Assembly: GCF_001557215.1 (NCBI RefSeq)
Contig: NZ_LSJM01000286.1
Coordinates: 1-47,884 of the forward strand
Origin: Sphingomonas sp. CCH9-E2
GTDB taxonomy: Bacteria; Pseudomonadota; Alphaproteobacteria; Sphingomonadales; Sphingomonadaceae
Length of the DNA: 47,884 nucleotides
Reading direction: 5' to 3'
This document shows, one piece after another, positions 32,778-41,580 of the stretch. The notes under the pieces were generated by a model. It saw only the letters and a program-made list of their open reading frames with translations. It was not told the DNA's origin and searched no databases. The stretch's first letter is position 1. Every line of letters starts with the position of its first letter. The translations under genes and the position numbers were made by a program.

Positions 32778-35700
32778 TCAACCGTCCAGCGCAGCCCGAA
32801 CCTTGGCGGCGAGCTGAACAACCCCGAACGGTTTCGCAATCAGCGCGGCGGCAATTCCCGCGTCATTGGTGATCGCGTTCTCGTCGGGCGTATAGCCGCT
32901 GGTGAACAGCACCTTGAGCCCCGGCTGGCGCTCGCGCGCGCGGCGGGCGAGCTCGTCGCCGGTCATCTCGGGCATCACGACGTCGGTGAAGAGCAGCGAG
33001 ATCGGCTGCTGCCCGCGCGCCATGATGCGCAGCGCCTCGATCCCGTCGGGTGCCTGCAGCACGGTATAGCCAAGCTCGCGCAGCGCCTCGACCGAATGGT
33101 TGCGCACGCGCTCCTCGTCTTCCACCACGAGCACCACCTCGTCGGGCGATCCGGTGCGGAGCGCTGCCGCTTCCGCCCCGGGATCGGACTCCGCAGGCGC
33201 GACATCGTGGCGCGGCAGCAACAGGGTGACGCGGGTCCCCCGGCCCGGCGCGGTGTCGATCGCGACATGTCCGCCCGACTGGCGCGCAAAGCCGAAGACC
33301 TGGCTCAGCCCCAGCCCGGTACCCTTGCCCACGCCCTTGGTGGTGAAGAACGGATCGAACGCGCGCGCCGCGACCTCGTCCGACATGCCGACGCCGGTGT
33401 CGGCGACGGTCAGCGCGACGTAATCGCCCGCCGCCAGGCCCAGGTCGCCCGCCTCGGCCGCATCGAGCGTCCGGTTGGCAGTCTCGATCGTCAGCCGCCC
33501 ACCATCGGGCATCGCATCGCGCGCATTCACCGACAGGTTGAGGATGACATTCTCGAGCAGATTGGGGTCGGCCAGCGCGGGTACGAGCTGGCCCTGCAGC
33601 CGCGTCTCGACCGTGACCTTCTCGCCCAGCGTGCGCATCAGCAGGTCGATCATGTCCGACACCAGCGCATTGATGTCGAGCGGCACCGGCGCAAGCGGCT
33701 GTTGCCGGGCAAAGCCGAGCAGCCGCTGGGTCAACGCGGCCGCCCGCGTCGCGCCGTCGCGCGCGGCGACGATGTAGCGCTCCAGATCGGTCGTTCCCTG
33801 CGCGATGCGCCGCTCCAGCATGTCGAGCGAGCCGATGATCACCGCGAGCATGTTGTTGAAGTCATGCGCGATGCCGCCGGTCAGCTGGCCGACTGCCTCC
33901 ATCTTGTGCGCCTGCCGCAACCGCTCCTCGGCGGACATCAGCTGGCGCGTGCGCTCCTCGACCGCCTGTTCCAGCTCCTGCCGCGACCGGGTCAGCACTT
34001 CGCGGGCGTCGACGATATCCTGAATGTCGGTGCAGGTCCCGAACCAGCGGGTGATCGCGCCATTATCGTCGCGGACCGGCTGCGCCCGACCGAGCACCCA
34101 GCGATAGACCCCGCTATGATGCCGCAATCGATATTCGATATGATAGGGGTCGCCGGTTTCCAGGCACCGCTGCCACACGGCCCAGGCGCGCGGCTGGTCG
34201 TCGGGATGAAACATGTCGTTCCACGCCGCGCCATCGGTGGAGCCATAGGGCACGCCGGTGAACTCGTACCAGCGATCATTGTAATAATCGTGATAGCCGT
34301 CGGGCAATGTCGACCACACCATCGGATCGATCGAATTGGCGATGGCACGGAACTTTGCCTCGCTCTCGCGCAGCGCGATGACGGCGGCGGCGCGCTCGAC
34401 CGAGTCCCAGGTCGATTGCGCGACCGCCTCGATCAGCGCGACCTCCTCCGGACGCCAGACGCGGGGTCCAGCCTGATTGGCATAGAGGCTGCCGACCCAG
34501 ACCCCGCCGCGCATCAGAGGGACGCCGACCGCCGCAGGTGAGTAACGCGACAGATCGCTGCCGGTAAACCGGGCATCATTTGCGGCGTCATGCGATACGA
34601 GGGTCAGCCCCTGCCGATAAATCGTGTTGGCGGCACCCATGTCGAGCCGGAGCGTTCCCTCGAGCGAGGGCAGCTTGCCGCTGGTGACGCACGGGCCGAA
34701 CTGGACCGCATCATTATCGGCGACACGGTAGAAGCCGACCCGGTCGATGCCCAGCCGCTCGGCGATCGCCCCTGCGCCAAGCCGCATGATCGCCTCGGGC
34801 GAGTCCAGCGCACGCTGGCGTCCGGCCAGGTCAAACAGGAACGCCTGATCCTGCGTCGCGGCTTCCAGATCGGCGGCAGCCTTGCGCGCGGCTTCCTCCG
34901 CCTCGCGCCGCTCGGTGACCTCGAAAATGACGCCGGGAAAGCGCACCGCGCGACCCTCGGCATCGTAACTGGCGCGCCCTTGCGCCGTGACCCAGCGCAC
35001 GCGGCCATCGGCGTCGATCAGCCGATACTCGCTCGAAAACGGGTCGCCGCTGCGAACCGCCTGACTGACTCCCGCGCGCAGCCGCTCCGCATCGTCGGGG
35101 TGGACATGGCTGAGGAACGCGGCGCTCGACTCGCCTTGTTCCGCCAGCGCTGGTTCCACGCCGTAAAGGCGCGCCAACCGCGCATCCGTCTTCAGCCGGT
35201 CGGTGACCAGATCCCAGTCCCATACCCCGACGATGTTGGTCGCCTGCAGTGCCAGCTGCAGCCGCTGCTCGCTTTCGCGCAGCCGCGTTTCGGCGACGAC
35301 GCGCTCGGTGACGTCGTTCGCCTCGATGAAGATCGCGGTCGTCGCGCCGGCGGCATCCTTGATCGGCTGAAACACGAAATCGACCATGCGGGTCTCTTCG
35401 ACGCCGTCGCGCACCAGCTGCACCGGCTGGGCGCTGGCACGATAGGCGACTCCGCTCTTAAACACCTGATCGAGCAGGGCGACAAACCCCTGTTCGACAA
35501 TCTCCGGCAGCGCTTCGGCGACGGGCTTGCCGATCAGCTCGGCGCGTCCGGTCAGCACATGATAGGCGGGATTGGTCAGCGCAAAGACATGATCCGGCCC
35601 CTCCAGCAACGCGACCGCGCCGGGCGCTTGCTGGAACAGCTCGTGCAGCCGCTCGATCTCGGCGCGACGTTCGCGCTGCGACAGCACTGTCGCGGTCGTC

Positions 35701-36155
35701 TCATTCCCCTGGTTGAGAATGCCGCACACCCGGCCGAATTCGTCGCGGATCGGGGTGAAGCTGTAATTCCAATAGGTTTCTTGCGGCTTCCCGCCGCGCT
35801 CCATGTCGAGCCGCTGGTCATAGGTGGCGAAGCCTTCGCCCGTTGCCATGACGCGCTCGAACTGCGGACCCACCACGTCCCAGATTTCGGGCCAGACTTC
35901 GGCACCGGGACGGCCCAGCGCGCCGGGATGGCGCTCCGCCGGGATCGGTGCCCAGGCGTCGTTGTAGAACAGCCGCAGCTCCGGACCCCAATAGATCGCG
36001 GTCGGCATCTCCGATCCCAGGCAGATGCCAAGCGCAAAGCGCAGCGGTTGCGGCCAGCTGTCGGGCGGGCCGAGCGGGGTCGTGGCCCAGTCATGCTCCC
36101 GAATACGACGACCCATCTCGCCGCCTTGCTCCAGGAATCGAAGCTCGGAATACAT
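32778..36155 (-). CDS. Soluble hybrid histidine kinase with PAS and GAF sensors
   Basis: The 1125-residue protein has no membrane segment. Order: an N-terminal PAS-like module (GRRIREHDWATTPLGPPDSWPQPLR), two more PAS domains (about 170-415), a GAF domain (about 430-590, LGIDRVGFYRV..HDAANDARFTG..GVPLMRGGVWVGSLY), a fourth PAS (about 595-715), HisKA with the phospho-acceptor His in GGIAHDFNNML, HATPase_c (NARDAMPDGG, DTGVGMSDEV, GKGTGLGLS) and a C-terminal receiver with Asp in LLFTDVVMP. No output regulator is adjacent, so signalling must go to a distant partner. The ATG at 36155 is taken; a TTG at 36191 is possible. Confidence 0.9.
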   Translation of the reverse strand: MYSELRFLEQGGEMGRRIREHDWATTPLGPPDSWPQPLRFALGICLGSEMPTAIYWGPELRLFYNDAWAPIPAERHPGALGRPGAEVWPEIWDVVGPQFERVMATGEGFATYDQRLDMERGGKPQETYWNYSFTPIRDEFGRVCGILNQGNETTATVLSQRERRAEIERLHELFQQAPGAVALLEGPDHVFALTNPAYHVLTGRAELIGKPVAEALPEIVEQGFVALLDQVFKSGVAYRASAQPVQLVRDGVEETRMVDFVFQPIKDAAGATTAIFIEANDVTERVVAETRLRESEQRLQLALQATNIVGVWDWDLVTDRLKTDARLARLYGVEPALAEQGESSAAFLSHVHPDDAERLRAGVSQAVRSGDPFSSEYRLIDADGRVRWVTAQGRASYDAEGRAVRFPGVIFEVTERREAEEAARKAAADLEAATQDQAFLFDLAGRQRALDSPEAIMRLGAGAIAERLGIDRVGFYRVADNDAVQFGPCVTSGKLPSLEGTLRLDMGAANTIYRQGLTLVSHDAANDARFTGSDLSRYSPAAVGVPLMRGGVWVGSLYANQAGPRVWRPEEVALIEAVAQSTWDSVERAAAVIALRESEAKFRAIANSIDPMVWSTLPDGYHDYYNDRWYEFTGVPYGSTDGAAWNDMFHPDDQPRAWAVWQRCLETGDPYHIEYRLRHHSGVYRWVLGRAQPVRDDNGAITRWFGTCTDIQDIVDAREVLTRSRQELEQAVEERTRQLMSAEERLRQAHKMEAVGQLTGGIAHDFNNMLAVIIGSLDMLERRIAQGTTDLERYIVAARDGATRAAALTQRLLGFARQQPLAPVPLDINALVSDMIDLLMRTLGEKVTVETRLQGQLVPALADPNLLENVILNLSVNARDAMPDGGRLTIETANRTLDAAEAGDLGLAAGDYVALTVADTGVGMSDEVAARAFDPFFTTKGVGKGTGLGLSQVFGFARQSGGHVAIDTAPGRGTRVTLLLPRHDVAPAESDPGAEAAALRTGSPDEVVLVVEDEERVRNHSVEALRELGYTVLQAPDGIEALRIMARGQQPISLLFTDVVMPEMTGDELARRARERQPGLKVLFTSGYTPDENAITNDAGIAAALIAKPFGVVQLAAKVRAALDG

Positions 36156-36261
36156 GTGTTCTGCGTTGCGGGTTGCGCTCGCGCCTGTCAATGCAACTTG
36201 GGTAAGGACCCGCCGAAAACCAGCCGGTTAGAGCAGGCGGGCCAGGAGCAGGAGAAGCAGC

Positions 36262-37266
36262 GTGAAACTCGCCAGTTTGAAGCACGGACGCGACGGCCGC
36301 CTCGTCGTCGTGTCGAGCGATCTCGCCTGGTATGCCGATGCCGGCCATATCGTCGGCACGTTGCAGGCCGCACTCGACGATTGGGATCGGTACGAAGGCG
36401 CATTGCGCAATCTCGCCACCGATCTCGATCATGAGGTGATTCCGCGCGAACGCTTTCACGAGCGGGAGGCCGCCGCGCCGCTGCCGCGCGCCTATCAATG
36501 GGCCGATGGCTCGGCCTATGTGAACCATGTCGCGCTGGTGCGGCAGGCGCGCGGGGCGGAAATGCCCGAGAGCTTCTGGCACGATCCGCTGATGTATCAG
36601 GGCGGCAGTGACGGGTTCCTCGGCCCGCGCGACCCGATTCCGCTCGCCGACGAAGACTGGGGCTGCGATCTCGAGGCCGAAGTGGTGGTGGTGACCGGCG
36701 ACGTGCCGCTGGGCGCGAATTGTGAGGAGGCGCTGGCCGCGATCCGGCTGGTCGGCCTGACCAACGACGTCTCCTTGCGCAACCTGATCCCGGGCGAGCT
36801 GGCCAAGGGCTTCGGCTTCTTCCAGTCCAAGCCCGCCAGCGCCTTCTCACCCGTGTTCGTGACGCCCGACGCGCTCGGCGACTGGTGGCGCGACGGCAAG
36901 CTGCACCGCAAGCTGATGGTCGATCTGAACGGCCAGCCCTTTGGTCGCGCCGAGGCAGGCGAGGACATGACCTTCGATTTCGGCACGCTGATCGCGCATG
37001 CGGCAAAGACCCGCGCGCTGGGGGCGGGGACGATCATCGGATCTGGCACCGTATCGAACCGCGACGCGGATGGTGGTCCGGGCAAGCCGATCGCGCAGGG
37101 TGGCGTCGGCTATTCGTGCCTCGCGGAAGTCCGCACCGTCGAAACGATCCGTGACGGCAAGCCGTCCACCCCGTTCCTCAAGGCCGGCGACACGGTCCGC
37201 ATCTGGGCCGAGGACGACCGGCACCACCCGATCTTCGGCACGATCGAGCAGACCGTCGGGGGGTGA
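36262..37266 (+). CDS. Fumarylacetoacetate hydrolase family protein
   Basis: The 334-residue protein has an N-terminal domain (MKLASLKHGRDGRLVVVSSDL) and the FAH catalytic domain, with metal ligands in WGCDLEAEVVVVTG, the string LVGLTNDVSLRNLIPGELAKGFGFFQSKPASAFSPVFVTPD and the C-terminal GSGTVSNRD..FLKAGDTVRIWAED. This form, longer than the YcgM type, resembles FAH-like enzymes of aromatic catabolism, but no tyrosine-degradation gene is next to it. The start is GTG at 36262 with AGGAGAAG upstream. A perfect hairpin follows. Confidence 0.88.
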   Translation: MKLASLKHGRDGRLVVVSSDLAWYADAGHIVGTLQAALDDWDRYEGALRNLATDLDHEVIPRERFHEREAAAPLPRAYQWADGSAYVNHVALVRQARGAEMPESFWHDPLMYQGGSDGFLGPRDPIPLADEDWGCDLEAEVVVVTGDVPLGANCEEALAAIRLVGLTNDVSLRNLIPGELAKGFGFFQSKPASAFSPVFVTPDALGDWWRDGKLHRKLMVDLNGQPFGRAEAGEDMTFDFGTLIAHAAKTRALGAGTIIGSGTVSNRDADGGPGKPIAQGGVGYSCLAEVRTVETIRDGKPSTPFLKAGDTVRIWAEDDRHHPIFGTIEQTVGG

Positions 37267-37277
37267 CCGCCGCTATT

Positions 37278-37301
37278 CCTCCCCCAGCTCGCTGGGGGAG
37301 G
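37278..37301 (+). terminator. Hairpin after the FAH-family gene
   Basis: The perfect 11-bp stem CCTCCCCCAGC/GCTGGGGGAGG with a two-base loop begins 12 bases after the stop. It is followed by CGGTTTGC, a weak U-tract. Its CCTCCCCC arm is the same as in the repeat pair at 15910-16038, so it may be a solitary member of that repeat family. Confidence 0.6.
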
Positions 37302-37386
37302 CGGTTTGCAGTTCGTCGCGTCCGGCTTGCCAAGCATGCGCCGGGCCGTATCATCGCGCTATCACACCATTTCCCAGGGGAAGTTC

Positions 37387-39543
37387 ATGAAGCCCGTATC
37401 CGGCGCGATTTTGCTCGCCACCGCCTCGTTCCTGTCGATCCTGCCCGCCGCTGCCCAGACCCCGGCGGCCAAGCCTGCGCCCGCCAGCGTCGATGCGACA
37501 CCGATGCTCGCGCCGTGGCCCGGTCCGTTCGACGGCGTTCCCCAGTGGGACAAGGTGACCCCGGCGATGTTCCCGGCGGCGTTCGAAGCGGCGATGGCCG
37601 AGGCGCGCGCCGCCTTCATCAAGGTGCGCGACAATCCCGAAGCGCCGACCTTTGCCAACACGATCGAGGCGCCGGCGAAGGCGACGACGTCGCTGTCGCG
37701 CGTCTTCCCGGTGTGGGGCGTCTATACCAGCAACCTCGCCAGCCCCGAGGTGCAGAAGATCGCGCGCGAATGGAGCCCGAAGCTGTCGGCCTTCTCGACC
37801 GAACTCAGCCTCGACCCCAAGATGTTCGCGCGGGTTAAGACGCTCTACGACAAGCGCCAGACGCTCGGCCTCAACGCCCAGCAGATGCGCCTGATCGAGC
37901 GGACCTATCGCGATTACGTGACCTCGGGCGCGCTGCTCAACGAGGCGCAAAAGGCCGAGATCAAGCGCATCAATGGCGAGCTGTCGGTCGCCTATACCGA
38001 ATTCAGCCGCCGCGTGCTGGCGGACGAAGAAACCGCGATCATCATCGACGATGAGGCCGACCTCGCCGGTCTGCCCGACAGCTTCAAGGCGAGCCTTGCC
38101 GAAGAGGCCAAGGCGCGCGGGCAGGCAGGGAAGTGGGCGGTCAAGAACACCCGCTCGTCGATGCAGCCCTTCCTGATGTACGCCACCAACCGCGCGCTGC
38201 GCGAGAAGGTGTACAACGCCTATATCAATCGCGGCGACAATGGCGGCGCGAACGATACCAATGCGATCATCGCCAACATCCTGAAGCTGCGTCAGGAGCG
38301 TGCCAAGGTGCTCGGCTTCAAGACGCACGCCCATTACCGCATGGACGACACGATGGCGGAAACGCCGGAGAACGCGACCAAGCTGATGATGTCGGTCTGG
38401 CCCGCCGCGGTCGCGCGCGTCCGTCAGGAAGTCGCCGACATGCAGGCGCTGGCCGATGAAGAGGCGAAGGCGGGCAAGGGGCCGAAGATCAAGATCGAGG
38501 GCTGGGACTATCGCTATTATGCGGAGAAGGTCCGCAAGGCGAAATACGACCTCGATGAGAGCGAGGTGAAGCCGTATCTCGAGCTCAACAACATGGTGAA
38601 CGCCATGTTCTACGCCGCCGGACGGCTCTATGACCTTGAATTCAAGGAAAATACCGGCACGATCCCGGTGTTCCAGACCGATGTGCGGACGTTTGAGGTC
38701 AAGCGCCTCGGCAAGACGATCGGCGTCTTCTACCTCGACAATTTCGCACGTGCGGGGAAGCGTTCGGGTGCGTGGGCGACCAGCTATCGCAGCCGTTCGG
38801 GGCTGCGCGGCGACGATATCGTGCTGGCGTCGAACAACAACAACTTCACCAAGGGCGGCGCGGGTGAGCCGACGCTGATCAGCATCGATGATGCCTCGAC
38901 GCTGTTCCACGAATTCGGCCATGCGCTGCACAGCCTGCTCGGCAACGTCTATTATCCGGGCCTCGCCGGCACGCCGCGCGACTTTGTCGAATATCCGAGC
39001 CAAGTGAACGAAAACTGGCTGCTGACCCCCGATGTGCTCAACCGCTTCGCCAAGCACTACAAGACGGGTGAGGTGATCCCGGCGGCTTTGGTGGAAAAGA
39101 TCGAGAAGGCGTCGACCTTCAATCAGGGCTTCGACACGGTCGAATATCTCTCATCGGCAATCGTGGACATGCAACTCCACAATCGCGAAACCCCGGTGAC
39201 CGATCCCGACGCGTTCGAACGCGACACGCTCGCCTCTCTGGGCATGCCCAAGGAAATCGTGATGCGGCACCGCCTCCCGCAGTTCAACCACCTCTTCTCC
39301 TCGGACGCCTATTCGGCGGGCTATTATTCCTACCTCTGGTCGGAAACGATGGACGCCGACACCTGGGCCGCGTTCGAGGAAAGCGGCAATGTCTGGGACA
39401 AGGGCGTGGCGGACAAGTTCCGCACGATCCTGCTCGAAACCGGCAACGAAACCGACCGCAAGGAAGCGTATAAGGCGTTTCGCGGCCGCGATCCGGACGT
39501 CAACGCGCTGTTCAAGCGCCGCGGATTCCCGACCGGAAACTGA
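37387..39543 (+). CDS. M3-family oligopeptidase, exported (Dcp-like)
   Basis: The 718-residue zinc metallopeptidase starts with a signal peptide (MKPVSGAILLATASFLSILPAAAQ) and contains HEFGH at residues 508-512, followed by ALHSLLGNVYYPGLAGTPRDFVEYPSQVNENW, which carries the third zinc ligand Glu. The downstream HRLPQFNHLFSSDAYSAGYYSYLWSE is the substrate-binding region of peptidyl-dipeptidase Dcp-type enzymes. It probably removes dipeptides from peptides in the periplasm. The ATG at 37387 has AGGGGAAG upstream; an open frame from 37306 would spoil the signal peptide. A strong terminator follows. Confidence 0.93.
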   Translation: MKPVSGAILLATASFLSILPAAAQTPAAKPAPASVDATPMLAPWPGPFDGVPQWDKVTPAMFPAAFEAAMAEARAAFIKVRDNPEAPTFANTIEAPAKATTSLSRVFPVWGVYTSNLASPEVQKIAREWSPKLSAFSTELSLDPKMFARVKTLYDKRQTLGLNAQQMRLIERTYRDYVTSGALLNEAQKAEIKRINGELSVAYTEFSRRVLADEETAIIIDDEADLAGLPDSFKASLAEEAKARGQAGKWAVKNTRSSMQPFLMYATNRALREKVYNAYINRGDNGGANDTNAIIANILKLRQERAKVLGFKTHAHYRMDDTMAETPENATKLMMSVWPAAVARVRQEVADMQALADEEAKAGKGPKIKIEGWDYRYYAEKVRKAKYDLDESEVKPYLELNNMVNAMFYAAGRLYDLEFKENTGTIPVFQTDVRTFEVKRLGKTIGVFYLDNFARAGKRSGAWATSYRSRSGLRGDDIVLASNNNNFTKGGAGEPTLISIDDASTLFHEFGHALHSLLGNVYYPGLAGTPRDFVEYPSQVNENWLLTPDVLNRFAKHYKTGEVIPAALVEKIEKASTFNQGFDTVEYLSSAIVDMQLHNRETPVTDPDAFERDTLASLGMPKEIVMRHRLPQFNHLFSSDAYSAGYYSYLWSETMDADTWAAFEESGNVWDKGVADKFRTILLETGNETDRKEAYKAFRGRDPDVNALFKRRGFPTGN

Positions 39544-39549
39544 GTTCAG

Positions 39550-39577
39550 AACGCCGCCGGGTCACTCCGGCGGCGTT
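39550..39577. terminator. Terminator shared by the M3 peptidase and DUF1989 genes
   Basis: The perfect 11-bp stem AACGCCGCCGG/CCGGCGGCGTT encloses a 6-base loop (GTCACT) and is followed by ATTTCC on the plus strand. The loop holds the stop codon (TCA at 39562-39564) of the convergent DUF1989 gene, whose last codons form one arm. Confidence 0.8.
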
Positions 39578-40152
39578 ATTTCCCAGTCGATCGGCTTGAA
39601 CGACCCGTTGTTGGACTGCAGCGCCGAACAGGCGGTCAGGCCGATCACCAGATCCTCCATCGCCCGAAACACGATCCGGTCCCCCGCTTTGCTCAGCGGC
39701 GGATCGACGCGCAATTCGCCGGTTTGCCCATCGACCGGCACATTCATGAAGCAGTTGAACGCCGTCGGGATCATGTCCTCGTCGATCCCATAAGGCGCAA
39801 GCGCGGCGGCGAGGTTGCCGAAGCATCCGCGATGCGGGGCGGTGTCGCCATAAATGATCCGGAACGTGTCCTTCGAACATGGCGTGAGCAGGAAATCATG
39901 CCGCCCGACATCGTCGGCGACGATCTCGAGCAGCACATTGCTGCGGTTCGAATAGAGTTTGTCGCCCGTCGTCAGATAGATGCGGCTCGCATAATCCAGT
40001 GTTCGGCCCGAGGAGATCACTTCGCCGACATCGTCCTTGCGAAAGGCGAGCAGGTCGGCGACCTGTTCACCGGTCGGGTCGGTGACGGTGAGCAGCGCCC
40101 CTTTGGGCAGTTCGAACGCGACGCCGGAGCGGGGTTCAATCCTATGCGGCAT
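39562..40152 (-). CDS. DUF1989 (urea carboxylase-associated) family protein
   Basis: The 196-residue protein shows the family pattern: a beta strand region GVAFELPKGALLTVTDPTGEQVADLLAF, then SRIYLTTGDKLYSNRSNVLLEIV, HDFLLTPCSKDTFRIIYGD, HRGCFGNLAAALAPYGI and the C-terminal LVIGLTACSALQSNNG. Family members next to urea/guanidine carboxylase act as carboxyguanidine deiminase subunits. Here no carboxylase is adjacent; instead it overlaps by 11 bases a YqcI/YcgG gene, so substrate is inferred only as a guanidino- or urea-type compound. The start at 40152 (MPHRIEPRSG) fits the family; a longer frame would read through the upstream gene. Confidence 0.82.
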   Translation of the reverse strand: MPHRIEPRSGVAFELPKGALLTVTDPTGEQVADLLAFRKDDVGEVISSGRTLDYASRIYLTTGDKLYSNRSNVLLEIVADDVGRHDFLLTPCSKDTFRIIYGDTAPHRGCFGNLAAALAPYGIDEDMIPTAFNCFMNVPVDGQTGELRVDPPLSKAGDRIVFRAMEDLVIGLTACSALQSNNGSFKPIDWEITPPE

Positions 40153-40837
40153 GCTGGTCACCTCCGCGTCCGCGGAAGGGGCAGCGCCATTCGGGATCGA
40201 CCACCCGCCCGCTATATTGCCGTGCTTCCGACACGGTGCCATGCTGCGCCAGCATCGGGTTGGGCGCGCCTGCCAGTGCGACATCACGCGCGACGATCGA
40301 ATCGCGCAGCTTCTCATAGCGGCCCTGCGCGCGCAGTTGCTCGAACTGGTCATGCAGGTTGAACACCAGCGCCGGGCGCTCGAACCGGCGCGCGGGGCGG
40401 CTCGCCTGGGGGTGCAGGCCGACCACGAAAAACGCCTCGCCGCCGAAGCTCAATGAGAAATGCGGATCGTCGGGATCATGGCTGACGCGCGGGTCGCCCG
40501 GCTGTCCCAGCCATTCATCCTTGTCGGTCAGCGACTGCAGCCGCGCCCACAGATTGTCTTCAAAGGCGGGCTCGTCGAGTTCGCGGTCCTGTTCGAACAG
40601 CACAACGAGCGACTGGAACAGCTCGGGCTCGGCGCGGTAGCTGGCAGCGAGGTCGTGCAGATTGGGCAGGATGCGCAGATCGTCCCAGGCCGACCCGATA
40701 TCCTTGCCAACCACAAAGCGCATGCGGTCGCGGCTCAGCGCCGACTTGGCACCAACACAGGGGAATTCGGTCGATTTGACGAACGCGCGAAAGCGCTCCG
40801 CCAGCGGATGCGCGGAGTCATTGCAGGGTTTCAACAT
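40142..40837 (-). CDS. YqcI/YcgG-family protein (heme-dependent guanidino N-hydroxylase type)
   Basis: The 231-residue protein has the family features: FVKSTEFPCVGAKSALSRDRMRFVVG at the N-terminus (FPCxGAK), LQSLTDKDEWLGQPGDPRVSHDPDDPHFSLSFGGEAFFVVGLHPQASRPARRF in the middle and DPEWRCPFRGRG near the end. Members include the heme enzyme GntA of guanitoxin synthesis that N-hydroxylates a guanidino group. The product of this particular gene is unknown. It is followed with an 11-base overlap by the DUF1989 gene, suggesting two successive steps. Confidence 0.82.
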   Translation of the reverse strand: MLKPCNDSAHPLAERFRAFVKSTEFPCVGAKSALSRDRMRFVVGKDIGSAWDDLRILPNLHDLAASYRAEPELFQSLVVLFEQDRELDEPAFEDNLWARLQSLTDKDEWLGQPGDPRVSHDPDDPHFSLSFGGEAFFVVGLHPQASRPARRFERPALVFNLHDQFEQLRAQGRYEKLRDSIVARDVALAGAPNPMLAQHGTVSEARQYSGRVVDPEWRCPFRGRGGDQHAA

Positions 40838-40878
40838 GACCGCCCAACGCGCCGATGGCCGAGTTGTTCACACGAAAA

Positions 40879-40904
40879 GGGCCGACCTCGATGGAGGCCG
40901 GCCC
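40879..40904 (-). terminator. Intrinsic terminator of the glycine-zipper gene
   Basis: GGGCCG-A-CCTC pairs with GAGG-C-CGGCCC with a single A-C mismatch and a 4-base loop. On the minus strand it is followed by TTTTCGTG. It lies 22 bases beyond the stop of the gene at 40927-41301. Confidence 0.7.
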
Positions 40905-40926
40905 GTTTCTTTATGCTTTTCCGCGC

Positions 40927-41301
40927 TTAGCGGCGGCAATAGCCGGGACGATCGGCCCGGTCGATTTCGCGCCCGGCGAGTGCGCCGACGACGCCACCCA
41001 GAATGGTGCCGATGGTCTTGTCGCCGCGACCCGCGATCGCGTTACCGGCCAGGCCGCCGGCAATCGCACCAACGATCGCGCCGCCTTCGCCGTCGCGGCA
41101 CTGATCCGCCGCACGTCCGCGATAATTGTAGCGGCGGTCATAGCGACGATTGTCGCGGCGATAATCGCGATAGCCATCACCATGATAGCTGCGACCATCA
41201 CGATATTCATAGCGGCTCTGCGCCGCAGCCTCGGTCGCGGGGACCAGTGCGGTGCCGGTCATCGCCAGCGCGGCACCGATCAGAGAAAGCTGCTTGATCA
41301 T
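40927..41301 (-). CDS. Exported glycine-zipper 2TM-domain protein
   Basis: The 124-residue protein has a signal peptide (MIKQLSLIGAALAMTGTALVPATEAAAQ), a Tyr/Arg/Asp-rich middle with RRYDRRYNYRG, and a glycine-zipper segment GGAIVGAIAGGLAGNAIAG followed by TIGTILGGVVGALAGREID. Such SLYB-like domains insert in the outer membrane or pack against lipids and often respond to envelope stress. The ATG at 41301 has GGAGAT upstream. Its promoter region contains one copy of the CTGAAC-N16-GTTCAG element. Confidence 0.85.
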   Translation of the reverse strand: MIKQLSLIGAALAMTGTALVPATEAAAQSRYEYRDGRSYHGDGYRDYRRDNRRYDRRYNYRGRAADQCRDGEGGAIVGAIAGGLAGNAIAGRGDKTIGTILGGVVGALAGREIDRADRPGYCRR

Positions 41302-41365
41302 GTCGTATCTCCGTGTTCGTTCGATCTCGTTGAACAGGGGATTCGCACAACCGCATTGAGCCGTC

Positions 41366-41395
41366 CCTGAACGCTGCTGTTATCCGCGGTTCAGG
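41366..41395. repeat. Inverted repeat element, copy 1
   Basis: CCTGAAC and GTTCAGG are separated by 16 bases whose centre is TGCTGTTATCCG. The copy lies 65 bases upstream of the glycine-zipper start. On the minus strand GAAC and CGTT are 15 bases apart, a spacing close to but shorter than an EcfG promoter. Confidence 0.6.
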
Positions 41396-41580
41396 ATCGT
41401 TGCGGGACCGTAAAGGGGGGTGCCGGTGCGGCCGTAGCGCCCAAGGGGGAGTGCCCAGTCCCGATACGCAACACGGGAAATCGGGCGGGGCGTTCGGATC
41501 GCACCGGCATGTCGGGCAGGTCCGCGAGATACGCCGCGGAACAGCTTGTCTGTCGTTTAGCTGAACGGCGTCCAACCCAG

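Noticed and set aside
32778..36155. Long open frames on the plus strand opposite the hybrid kinase
   Set aside because: They have no domain content and arise from the GC-rich codon bias of the real gene.
41538..41557. EcfG promoter before the esterase-like gene
   Set aside because: GGAAC and CGTT are present but only 11 bases apart, far too close for the promoter.
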